Part shown: positions 9,247 to 17,331 of the stretch, in pieces
Numbering within the stretch: the stretch's first letter is position 1
Layout: each line of letters begins with the position of its first letter
NCBI RefSeq assembly: GCF_026627425.1
Contig: NZ_JAPNLH010000005.1
Coordinates: forward strand, 124,001-188,000
Direction of reading: 5' to 3'
Source of the DNA: Arthrobacter endolithicus
GTDB lineage: Bacteria > Actinomycetota > Actinomycetes > Actinomycetales > Micrococcaceae
Length of the DNA stretch: 64,000 nucleotides
The notes under the pieces: model-generated
Told to the model about the DNA's origin: nothing
The model's database searches: none
Seen by the model: the letters and a program-made list of their open reading frames with translations, nothing else
Program-made: the position numbers and the translations under genes

Positions 9247-9360
9247 TTACTGCTGGCCCTTAAAAAGCCGCCAGATGACCAGAACAGCGAACCACGCCAT
9301 GGACAGGCCGGCAACAACCAGCAGACAAATATAGAAGATTTCCAATCCCAGTATCGACAT
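9247..9360 (-). CDS. Small single-span membrane protein (37 residues)
   Basis: A short open frame from ATG 9360 to TAA 9247. The product starts MSILGLEIFY, has one hydrophobic helix of about 25 residues (positions 6-31) and ends in a basic tail (RLFKGQQ). TAGGA sits about 7 bases before the ATG, and the stop codon overlaps the ribosome site of the nitrobindin gene only 12 bases downstream. This arrangement and the clean one-helix topology make it a likely real gene. The function is not known; it could anchor or partner the heme-binding neighbour. Confidence 0.72.
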   Translation of the reverse strand: MSILGLEIFYICLLVVAGLSMAWFAVLVIWRLFKGQQ

Positions 9361-9389
9361 GACGCCATCCTATCGTGAAGTTTTGCGCG

Positions 9390-10124
9390 CTAAGTGATCA
9401 GCAACTTGTCAATGAAATACACCAGGGCTCCGAGGGCTCCCAGCGGCGCAACCCCCATCGCTATGGCTCCCTGAACGTTTCGCGGCCGTCCAGCCGCAAT
9501 GCGCAGCCGACGGAAGCTCATCAGCACCGCGGCGATGACCGCACCAATGATGGCGGCCTGGAAAATGTGGAGATCCGATACCAGCAGAGCTGCCAAGTCC
9601 CCGGCGAGCGCAGCCAATACGATGGCCAGCGGTGCGATCACCCGATCGGGCCAGCGGATCATCCCGATCAGCAACGCAACGAGCGCGCTGACCCCGGCGA
9701 TCAGGGTCATGGCTGTTTCCCCGGTGAACCGATGCGAAGCGATCCAGCCGGATCCGAGACCGGCCAGCAGCACGCCGGCGCTGGCACCAAGGGTTGATTC
9801 CAACCGGTGGCTCTGTCCCGTCCCGCGGATCAGCTGGACCACGAACACAGCTCCAACACCGACGGCCAGAAAGATCGGAAGCCACCTGAGATATCCGGGC
9901 CCAGGAGTAAAGGCGGCGGTCAAGGCGGCACACACCCCCGTGAGGGCAATCACGGATCCCAGCGTCTTCTTCGCGGGGATCCCCAGATAGTGCGGCCAGC
10001 CGGTGCCCAGTACGGCGGAGAGCACGATTCCGGCCCCGAGAGAAACGCCGAGGCTTGCGTAAGATGCGGCGATAATGATTATGAGTGCAAATACGCCGGA
10101 AATACCCATGCTCCAGGACTTCAT
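9390..10124 (-). CDS. Polytopic membrane protein of unknown function
   Basis: A 244-residue protein with about six or seven hydrophobic segments, starting MKSWSMGISGVFALIIIIAA and ending YFIDKLLIT. There are few charged residues apart from short cytoplasmic loops such as FRRLRIAAGRPRN. I do not recognise the family by name; similar proteins in Arthrobacter are usually called permease. It is the first gene of the minus-strand run (then microprotein, nitrobindin, YgfZ, MFS) and is divergent from the glnR-like gene, with a 233-base shared upstream region. Confidence 0.75.
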   Translation of the reverse strand: MKSWSMGISGVFALIIIIAASYASLGVSLGAGIVLSAVLGTGWPHYLGIPAKKTLGSVIALTGVCAALTAAFTPGPGYLRWLPIFLAVGVGAVFVVQLIRGTGQSHRLESTLGASAGVLLAGLGSGWIASHRFTGETAMTLIAGVSALVALLIGMIRWPDRVIAPLAIVLAALAGDLAALLVSDLHIFQAAIIGAVIAAVLMSFRRLRIAAGRPRNVQGAIAMGVAPLGALGALVYFIDKLLIT

Positions 10125-10357
10125 TGGTTTTTCCTGCTGTCGCTCTTTCGATCCCCGCTATTGGCCCTCACGTCGTTCCTCTTCACACCCCAATCCTGCC
10201 CTATACCGGAGCCCTCCGTGCGATGTGGGGACGCATTCTGCACAGCTGACCGCCCTGGCATGCGCTGCCCGTACAATAAAACCACCTTGTGCCGCACGAT
10301 TGGCTTGTCCGGAACAAAAAACGCCCGATGACGCGCGCAATGCTCAGTGGAGGAAGC

Positions 10358-11056
10358 ATGTCGCAGATTCTGTTATTGACCAACAGCACCGGCTCGTCGG
10401 TGGATGTTCTGCCTGCCCTTGAATTGCTCAGCCACCGAGTGCATATCCTGCCTGCCCTTCCCACAGCCCTGCTGGATGCCGAACCCTGCGACGTCATCAT
10501 GCTCGATGCGCGCAAGGACCTGGCCGGCTCACGGTCCCTGACGGCGCTGCTGCGGGCCACCGGTCTCGGGGCGCCGCTGATCCTGATTCTCACCGAGGGC
10601 GGCATGGCCGCGATTTCCGCGACCTGGGCCGCGGACGATATCGTGCTCGATTCCGCCGGCCCCGCCGAAGTCGAGGCCAGACTTCGGCTGGCTATGGCAG
10701 GGACTGCACCGGCCGATGAAAGCGTCCCCGTCGAAATACGTGCCGCCGGCGTGGTCATCGATGAAAGCAGTTACACCGCGCGGGTCAATGGAGAAGTACT
10801 GAACCTCACCTACAAGGAGTTTGAGCTGCTCAAGTACCTGGCTCAACACCCGGGCCGCGTTTTCACCCGCTCGCAGCTGCTCAACGAGGTGTGGGGATAT
10901 GACTACTACGGCGGGACGCGGACTGTCGACGTCCACGTCCGTCGGCTGCGGGCGAAACTCGGCTCCGACCATGAGAACCTGATCGGCACAGTGCGCAATG
11001 TCGGCTACCGGCTCACAGCGCCACGAACGACGGCGGATGCACTCACCCAGGCATGA
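10358..11056 (+). CDS. glnR: GlnR-type orphan response regulator (OmpR-like DNA-binding domain)
   Basis: A 232-residue regulator. The receiver-like N-terminus starts [24 protein letters not shown] and contains ILTEGG and [13 protein letters not shown], which match my memory of actinobacterial GlnR, the global nitrogen regulator. A winged helix follows ([20 protein letters not shown], then [13 protein letters not shown]). The acidic pair of a normal receiver after strand 1 is missing, as in GlnR proteins that work without classical phosphorylation. No histidine kinase is adjacent. Start ATG 10358 has GGAGGAAG before it; an upstream in-frame start at 10289 lacks this. The gene name rests on N-terminal similarity. 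Confidence 0.82.
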   Translation: MSQILLLTNSTGSSVDVLPALELLSHRVHILPALPTALLDAEPCDVIMLDARKDLAGSRSLTALLRATGLGAPLILILTEGGMAAISATWAADDIVLDSAGPAEVEARLRLAMAGTAPADESVPVEIRAAGVVIDESSYTARVNGEVLNLTYKEFELLKYLAQHPGRVFTRSQLLNEVWGYDYYGGTRTVDVHVRRLRAKLGSDHENLIGTVRNVGYRLTAPRTTADALTQA

Positions 11057-11117
11057 CGTGAGCGCCTCATCCAGCCGCCGTCGTCGTCCATGCTAACCGC
11101 CGTAGCCATGGCAAACG

Positions 11118-12518
11118 TCAGACATTCACCAAGTCCTCATCCTTGTCGCCGTCGTCGGTCTTGCCTTCCCGGGACCAAGCGTCGCCTTGTTCGCGGTCAA
11201 GGTGTGTGACCTTTTTGTTCCGCAGCGCGAAGATGTAGACCAGCAGCGAGAGGCCGATCGCCACGGTCACATAGGTGAAGAACAGGTCCACGTGGCCGAC
11301 CTTCTGCAGCGCTGCACCTACCAGCGGAACCGTGCCGCCGAAGAGCGAGTTGGCGATCGCGTACCCCAGCCCGACGCCGAGAGCGCGGATGGAGGCGGGG
11401 AACAATTCGGCCTTAACCAGGGCGTTAATCGAGGTGTAGCCGCCTACGATCAGCAGGCCGCCCATCATGAGCAGGAAGGCGATAAAGGGATCCTTCGTCC
11501 CGGCCAGGGTGGAGAGCAGCGGCCAGGTGAAGAGGACACCGGTGATACCGAACCACACCAGCAACGGCTTGCGTCCCACCTTGTCAGAGATCATGCCGTA
11601 GACCGGCTGGAGCAGCATAAAAATGAAAAGCGCCCAGAAGTTGATGACAGAGGTGTCGGTCTTCGCGATGCCGGACGTATCGTTCATGAATTTCAGGATG
11701 AAGTTCGTGTAGGTATAGAACGCGACGGTGCCGCCGAGCGTGACGCCGATGCAGATCAGCAATGGCCTCCAGTGCTGCGTGAGCAGCAGCTTCATGCTGC
11801 CCGGCCGCCCTGCTCCGGCCACGACGGGGGCCTTGGCTGCCTCAACCTGCTCCACAGATACGGTTTCTTCCATCGAACGCCGCATCCACAGGACCACCAG
11901 CGCCGCTACGCCACCAATCGCAAACGGGATGCGCCAGCCCCACTCGGTTAAATCGGCCTTCGGCAGAGAGTTCTGCAGGATGACCAGTACCAGCAGGGCC
12001 AACATCTGCCCACCGATCAGCGTGACGTATTGGAAACTGGAGAAGAAACCGCGGCGCTTGGAGGTGGCGGCCTCGGACATGTAGGTGGCACTGGTGCCGT
12101 ATTCGCCGCCGACAGAGAAGCCCTGCAGCACCCGGATGGCGACCAGCAGAATCAACGCCCAAATGCCGATGACCTCCTGCGTCGGCAGGATAGCGGTGGC
12201 AAAGGAGCCGGCGGACATCAGCGTCACGCTCAGTGTGAGGGCCGCCTTGCGGCCCTTGCGGTCCGCATAACGACCGAAGAACCAGGCTCCGAGCGGCCGC
12301 ATCAGAAATGACGTCGAGAAAACGGCCATCGCTTCGAGACCGGCCTGGAGATCATCCTTAGAGTTAAAGAAGTGGGATTGGAAGTATGCTGCGAACACGG
12401 TATAGGTGTAGAGGTCATACCACTCCACGAGGTTGCCTGCTGAGCCCTTGAGGATGTTGCCTACCGCCTTGCGGGTCTGGGCTGCCTCGCTGAGGGGTTT
12501 GGTGTGCTGACTGCTCAT
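11118..12518 (-). CDS. MFS metabolite:H+ symporter (MHS family, KgtP/ShiA-like)
   Basis: A 466-residue, 12-helix importer for a carboxylate or osmolyte. Typical family segments are GNLVEWYDLYTYTVFAAYF in the first helix, FFGRYADRKGRKAAL (motif A), VLQGFSVGGEYGTSATYMSE and KVGRKPLLVW. These resemble 2-oxoglutarate (KgtP), shikimate and proline/betaine permeases; the exact substrate is not readable. Start ATG 12518 follows AGGAAGG; a longer frame to 12626 has no comparable site. It is divergent from a two-component system and a TAXI lipoprotein, so it is probably the transporter that system controls. Confidence 0.87.
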   Translation of the reverse strand: MSSQHTKPLSEAAQTRKAVGNILKGSAGNLVEWYDLYTYTVFAAYFQSHFFNSKDDLQAGLEAMAVFSTSFLMRPLGAWFFGRYADRKGRKAALTLSVTLMSAGSFATAILPTQEVIGIWALILLVAIRVLQGFSVGGEYGTSATYMSEAATSKRRGFFSSFQYVTLIGGQMLALLVLVILQNSLPKADLTEWGWRIPFAIGGVAALVVLWMRRSMEETVSVEQVEAAKAPVVAGAGRPGSMKLLLTQHWRPLLICIGVTLGGTVAFYTYTNFILKFMNDTSGIAKTDTSVINFWALFIFMLLQPVYGMISDKVGRKPLLVWFGITGVLFTWPLLSTLAGTKDPFIAFLLMMGGLLIVGGYTSINALVKAELFPASIRALGVGLGYAIANSLFGGTVPLVGAALQKVGHVDLFFTYVTVAIGLSLLVYIFALRNKKVTHLDREQGDAWSREGKTDDGDKDEDLVNV

Positions 12519-12836
12519 CAATGAGCCTTCCTCGGTGAGCGTGCCACCGGTTACCTTTCCGGGCCTACATTTAGGGCTGTCGATGGCATTATTGCCACAA
12601 AGCCCCAGATGTTGACGATCCTTCAAGAGTCGAGGACCTCACCTAACGTATTCGTGATCCAGGGCACAACCAACGCCACACGCAACTCCTAACACTTCCT
12701 TAGGTTTCAGCCCGAGGTAATGGAAGGCAATCGGTTCAGTCCGGACCTAACGCATGCGTCGAAAACGCACGGGACGGGGTAACCTCCAATGCGGGCGCCG
12801 GAATGCAAGCGTTCCGCCAACGAAAGGGACCTGAGG
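12519..12836. promoter_or_regulatory. Shared upstream region of the permease and the two-component genes
   Basis: A 318-base gap without a gene. It holds the inverted repeat CCTAA-N7-TTAGG at 12688-12704 and two direct copies of ACCTAACG at 12641-12648 and 12745-12752. The half-site CCTAA is therefore found four times counting both orientations, which suits a binding region for the adjacent OmpR-type regulator. The assignment is inference. Confidence 0.4.
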
Positions 12837-13505
12837 ATGGAAGTGCTCATCGTCGAGGACGACGACGCCATGGCGTCCGCACTTTCGGCAGCTGTTGGCT
12901 CGGCCGGACATCGGGCAACCAGGGTGTCCCGAGGGGCTGACGCGCTGCTGGCCCACCGCAGGTTCGAGGTCATTCTGCTCGATCTGGGGCTGCCGGATCT
13001 CGATGGCCTCGATGTGCTGCGCAAACTGCGCCAGGTCACACACTGCCCGATTCTGATACTCACCGCCCGCAACGATGAGCGCAGTGTGGTCCTTGGGCTG
13101 CGGTCAGGTGCAGATGACTACCTGGTCAAGCCGGTAAAACTGATCGAATTACTTGCCCGCATCGAAGCAGTCACAAGACGGGCGGGCCGTCCACACGACG
13201 ATCGTCCACGACGCATCGTGATCGGAGATCTCGAAGTGGACTTGGACCGGCGGGTAGCGGCCGTCGGTCCCCGGGCTTTGCCCTTGACCGCCACCGAGTT
13301 CGATCTGCTCGCACTCCTTGCCCGGCAGGCCGGTTCAGTAGTAACACGGGAACGAATCCTCGACGCGTTATGGGGTGACGCCTTCGTAGCTTCCTCACGA
13401 TCCCTTGATGTCCACCTGACGGGGCTGAGGGCAAAACTCCAGCTGCCCGGATTTATCATCAATGTACGGGGCATCGGTTACCGGATTGAGACAGATCCTG
13501 CATGA
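12837..13505 (+). CDS. OmpR/TctD-like two-component response regulator
   Basis: A 222-residue regulator. Its receiver domain shows VEDDD at the start, the phosphorylation site Asp49 in ILLDLGLPD, and the conserved lysine in YLVKPV. A C-terminal winged helix follows (LTATEFDLLALLARQAGSVV, then RSLDVHLTGLRAKL). ATG 12837 has AAAGGGA about 9 bases upstream; the longer frame from 12789 has no ribosome site. Its end overlaps the kinase start by four bases (ATGA), so the pair is translationally coupled. Confidence 0.92.
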   Translation: MEVLIVEDDDAMASALSAAVGSAGHRATRVSRGADALLAHRRFEVILLDLGLPDLDGLDVLRKLRQVTHCPILILTARNDERSVVLGLRSGADDYLVKPVKLIELLARIEAVTRRAGRPHDDRPRRIVIGDLEVDLDRRVAAVGPRALPLTATEFDLLALLARQAGSVVTRERILDALWGDAFVASSRSLDVHLTGLRAKLQLPGFIINVRGIGYRIETDPA

Positions 13506-14938
13506 AGCTTCGCGTCCTGGGCGTCCTAAGCCTGCTCTGCGTACTCATGGTCGCCACTATCTCCAGTGCGGTCTTGACGTCCGTCAGCCGGGAGCTCACG
13601 CAGGAGCTTCAGATCAACCGGGTGGCAGCCCTCAATAGATTCGCCCAGGTAGCCTACGACACCGCGCTGGGCGGCGATTCCAACCAGCTTCAGAGCGAGA
13701 TGGATCGGTACTCCGCTCTCTATGGAGAAGGCGTTCTGATCCGCCTCCAGCAAGCCACCTTGCGTTCCGGCGGCCTGGCCGAGGACCGAGCAGACGTCCG
13801 GGATGCACTTACCAGAGCGAAACTAAATCTCAGCGACACCACGCTCGTGCCGCTTCAGCCCTTCGGAACCGGCACTGAGGTTGTCTCCCGTTCCTTCGGA
13901 AGCGCCAGCCAGGTCCTTGGCGAGGTCGTTCTCGAAGTCAATCGTGACGCTGCCCGGCTAAAACTGCGGGAGCGGTGGTTTGTCGTCGGTCTTGCAGCAC
14001 TCGCGCTCGGCGCTTTACTCCTGCTGAGCGCAGGACGCGTCACACGGTGGGTATTGCGACCTGTTCAACGTCTTAATTCTGCCGTCACAGAACTCCAGAC
14101 CAGGGGCAGGACCGCTCAGCTGCCCGAAGACGGGCCGCCGGAGCTGCGGGAATTGAGCCGATCCTTCAGCACCATGGCGCGGACCGTCAGCAAGAGCATA
14201 GATTCCCAACGCCAGCTGATCGCAGACACGTCCCACCAGTTGCGCAATCCGGTGGGCGCGCTGCGGTTGAGAGTCGATTTACTTCAGTTGAACCTGCAAA
14301 CCACGCCGGACCGAGCCGCGGCAGCGGAAGTGCTGACCGAGCTTGAACGTGTGGAAGCTATCCTGGACGGCGTCCTAAAGCTGGCGGCAGCCGAGCACCG
14401 GGCCTTTGAAGATTCTGCCCGAGACGCACTTGCCTCCGACTTTCGGGCGTCTGATGCCCTGACCGACCCTTTCCCGGTGCTGCAAGAGGAGGTCGAACGG
14501 TCCGGACCGGCCGCGCTGCGGGCGGGAGCGTCAATTGTGCTGGGAGTGAAGCCCGATCCGCCGCTGCAGCTGGCCTGCACCGAAGCCGAACTTGCCCAGA
14601 TGGTGGGCGAGCTTCTTACCAACGCCATCAAGTACGCTCCCCGTGGCCACATCTCGGTTGCCATTGATAGCACCGCGGGTCTAGTGGCACTGACCATCGA
14701 GGACAACGGTCCCGGACTTTCAGCGTCCGAGAAGGCGGCGGCCACCACCAGATTCTGGCGGTCCCCGCAGCATCGCCAGATTCGAGGCAACGGCCTAGGC
14801 ATGACCATCGTGGACAAACTTGCCTTGGCCAACGGCGCGCGCCTGGGGCTGACCGACGTCTCGCCCCACGGTCTGCGCGCTCGGATCGAATTTCCCCGTC
14901 CAGTATTCCCTGCTCCGCAGGAGCCCACGCATGACTGA
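13502..14938 (+). CDS. Sensor histidine kinase with HAMP domain
   Basis: A 478-residue membrane kinase: TM1 about residues 5-27, an extracellular sensor of about 130 residues, TM2 about 159-179, a HAMP domain to about 235, then the dimerisation helix with the phospho-histidine His245 (ADTSHQLRNP) and an ATPase domain with LLTNAIKY (N box), EDNGPGL (G1) and GNGLGMTIV (G2). TctE-like kinases for tricarboxylates have the same layout. It overlaps the regulator before it by 4 bases and the TAXI gene after it by 8 bases, so all three act as one unit. Confidence 0.92.
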   Translation: MKLRVLGVLSLLCVLMVATISSAVLTSVSRELTQELQINRVAALNRFAQVAYDTALGGDSNQLQSEMDRYSALYGEGVLIRLQQATLRSGGLAEDRADVRDALTRAKLNLSDTTLVPLQPFGTGTEVVSRSFGSASQVLGEVVLEVNRDAARLKLRERWFVVGLAALALGALLLLSAGRVTRWVLRPVQRLNSAVTELQTRGRTAQLPEDGPPELRELSRSFSTMARTVSKSIDSQRQLIADTSHQLRNPVGALRLRVDLLQLNLQTTPDRAAAAEVLTELERVEAILDGVLKLAAAEHRAFEDSARDALASDFRASDALTDPFPVLQEEVERSGPAALRAGASIVLGVKPDPPLQLACTEAELAQMVGELLTNAIKYAPRGHISVAIDSTAGLVALTIEDNGPGLSASEKAAATTRFWRSPQHRQIRGNGLGMTIVDKLALANGARLGLTDVSPHGLRARIEFPRPVFPAPQEPTHD

Positions 14939-15986
14939 TCTGACCGCACCCCGGACCCCTTTCCCGCGGAGGACCGCGCTCAAAGCCGCTTGGGCCGCGG
15001 GGCTGGGCGGTGTCCTTCTGCCGGTCCTCGCTGGCTGCACGTCCGCTGACCGCCCTGCCGCTGTCACCGTGGCAGGCGGCGAGGAGGGAGGCTTCTATCT
15101 TGAGTTTTCCACACTGCTTGCCCAGGCGCTGCAACGTCATGGGGTAGCCAAGAAAGCCTCGTCGCTAAAAACCGGAGGGAGCCTGGATAATCTGGAGTAT
15201 CTCTTAGCGGGCAGAGCCACCTTCGCAGTCGCGTTGGCAGACGCAGCCGCTCAACGGCTCGCAGCGACCAAGACCTCTACTATTGACATTGCTGCCCTGG
15301 GCAGGGTGTACGAAAATTACGTCCACTGCGTCGTCCGGAGAACCAGCGGCATCAGGGACATCACCGAGCTTGCCGGCAGGAAGGCCGCCATCGGCGAGCT
15401 CGGTTCCGGTACATCACTGACCACCGCTCGCCTCATCGAAGCTTCGGGCCTCAGTGCCTCCTCGGTCGGCACATTCACCGACACCACGAGCACCGATACC
15501 TCGGACACTCAGAAGGTGGACACCGAGAAGACGATCAGTGTGATGAACCTCGGACTTAACGACGGACTCGCGGCATTGCGCAGCGGGTCCGTGGACGCGT
15601 TGTTCTGGTCCGGCGGCGTGCCAACGGCTGCCATCGCGGCCACCAATGAGGAAATCGGACTCGGATTTGTTGATCTCTCGTCATTGATTCCGGTGATGCG
15701 GACCCGTCACGGTGCGTTCTACGATCGGGTGCTGATCCCTGAGGGCAGCTACGAAGGTGCTCCGGCGGTGTGGACGGTGGGCGTGGCGAACCTCCTCCTG
15801 TGCCAAAACGGCCTCGATAACGGCACCGTCACGAGGACAGTCGACCTACTTGTGGACCACGCCCAGGAACTCATCCCGCGATCCAGCCTGGGAGTCCAGT
15901 TCCTGAGTCCGGAATCACTGATCAATACGGCGGGGCTGCCACTGCACGCCGCCGCACGGACCGCATATAGGGCTCTGCATGGATGA
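14931..15986 (+). CDS. TAXI-family extracytoplasmic solute-binding lipoprotein
   Basis: TAXI proteins are the solute receptors of one class of TRAP transporters. This 351-residue product has an RR-containing signal (PRRTALKAAW), the lipobox LAGC with Cys36 as lipid anchor, and the family pattern VTVAGGEEGGFYLEFSTLLAQ, then GELGSGT and a DALFWSGGVPTAAI segment. No TRAP membrane subunits are in the window. The gene begins inside the end of the kinase gene, which suggests that the protein presents a ligand to the kinase, or that it feeds the divergent MHS permease indirectly. Confidence 0.88.
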   Translation: MTDLTAPRTPFPRRTALKAAWAAGLGGVLLPVLAGCTSADRPAAVTVAGGEEGGFYLEFSTLLAQALQRHGVAKKASSLKTGGSLDNLEYLLAGRATFAVALADAAAQRLAATKTSTIDIAALGRVYENYVHCVVRRTSGIRDITELAGRKAAIGELGSGTSLTTARLIEASGLSASSVGTFTDTTSTDTSDTQKVDTEKTISVMNLGLNDGLAALRSGSVDALFWSGGVPTAAIAATNEEIGLGFVDLSSLIPVMRTRHGAFYDRVLIPEGSYEGAPAVWTVGVANLLLCQNGLDNGTVTRTVDLLVDHAQELIPRSSLGVQFLSPESLINTAGLPLHAAARTAYRALHG

Positions 15987-16293
15987 TAGGAAATGTGCTC
16001 ATGACCTAGGCCTGCAGCCCAACATTTGAACCGTCAAGCTCAGTGGGCAGGCAGCCGGGCGCGAAGAAATCGCGTGGGGATTACCGCCGAGGCAATCTAC
16101 AACAGTGGAGGACATACGGGTTGAACGTATCGCGGGCACCCCGGTGGTGCATCCCCCTCGAGCCGGCGCGTTGGATAAACCGACGCGCGCTAAGCTGACG
16201 TTGTTACTCTAAATCAGTTCTGCCGCAAATCACAAACGCTGACTTCGACGAAACCCGGCAGCCGGGCGGTATTGCGGGCATTAGGCTTTGTCC
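15987..16293. other. Intergenic region, no gene recognised
   Basis: About 307 bases between the TAXI gene and mshD. A plus-strand frame without a start reads GREEIAWGLPPR and stays open to a stop near 16211; it recalls a transposase fragment only faintly. An AT-richer stretch (16200-16250) could hold the mshD promoter. Nothing firmer is seen. Confidence 0.4.
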
Positions 16294-17286
16294 ATGAGCG
16301 AGACAACGACGGAAAGCTGGCCGGTCCGCACCATCAGGGGCCACCCGGAACAGGAAGAACTGCGCGACATTAGGACTTTGGTGGCCGCGGCCCTCGATTC
16401 TGACGGCAACCCTCCCCTTTCCGAGCAGACCCTAGTGGACCTTGCATCGCCGGACGCGGACGTCGATTCCCTGCTGGTGCTGCTGACCTATGCGCCGGAG
16501 CGAGAGGCCGATCCTGCCACTGGCGACGATTTGGCGGGTATGGCCGTGGTTGTGCTGGATGGCGACACCGGAGTGCTGGAGATTGTGGTCCATCCCAGTT
16601 ACCGCAATCAAGGCGTCGGCGCCCTCTTGGCGGATACGCTAAAAGCCGGTCGAGGGCTGTCCGGGCTCAAGGCCTGGTCGCACGGGGATCACGAGGCAGC
16701 CGCGGATCTGGCAGCCCGCTACGGGTGGACAGCGGTTCGCGAGCTCTGGCGGATGCGCCTGACCCGCGCACTGGACGAGCCCCAGCCGATCCCGCAACCA
16801 GCCCTGCCCGCGGGCATTTCACTGCGGTCTTTCATCCCCGGTCGGGACGAGATTCACTGGCTGAAGGCGAATGCGGCAGCGTTTGTCCACCACCCCGAGC
16901 AGGGGGGCATGACGCTTGCCGATCTGCGGGCGCGGATGGCCGAACCATGGTTTGACCCGGCGGGTTTCCTGCTGGCCACCAATGCGGCGGGAGAAATCCT
17001 CGGCTTCCATTGGACCAAGGTACATCCGCAATCCGGCCAGCATCCGGCGATCGGTGAGGTCTACGTCGTCGGCGTCACGCCAGAGGCCCAAGGCTCCGGC
17101 CTGGGCCGGGCGCTGACGCTGGCCGGCATCTCGCATCTGCAAAGCCGCGGGCTAAACGCGATCATGCTTTACGTGGATGCGGATAATCAGGCTGCCGTGG
17201 GGCTCTACCGCAGCCTGGGTTTCACGCGGTGGGACGCCGATGTCATGTACGGTCCCCAACGCGACGCCGTCGAAAACGGCGCTTAA
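16294..17286 (+). CDS. mshD: Mycothiol synthase
   Basis: Acetylates cysteinyl-glucosaminyl-inositol to make mycothiol, the thiol that replaces glutathione in actinobacteria. The protein has 330 residues with two GNAT domains: the first with VVHPSYRNQGVGALL, the second with VVGVTPEAQGSGLGRALTL and LYVDADNQAAVGLYRSLGF at the end, as is typical of MshD. Either ATG 16294 or the TTG six bases before it could be the start; I chose the ATG with TAGG upstream. It stands directly before ppk and mutT1, an order found in related genomes. Confidence 0.93.
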   Translation: MSETTTESWPVRTIRGHPEQEELRDIRTLVAAALDSDGNPPLSEQTLVDLASPDADVDSLLVLLTYAPEREADPATGDDLAGMAVVVLDGDTGVLEIVVHPSYRNQGVGALLADTLKAGRGLSGLKAWSHGDHEAAADLAARYGWTAVRELWRMRLTRALDEPQPIPQPALPAGISLRSFIPGRDEIHWLKANAAAFVHHPEQGGMTLADLRARMAEPWFDPAGFLLATNAAGEILGFHWTKVHPQSGQHPAIGEVYVVGVTPEAQGSGLGRALTLAGISHLQSRGLNAIMLYVDADNQAAVGLYRSLGFTRWDADVMYGPQRDAVENGA

Positions 17287-17331
17287 CTTATAGTGGTTCA
17301 GGAGAAGGAATCAAGCCTTAGGGGAGAAATA

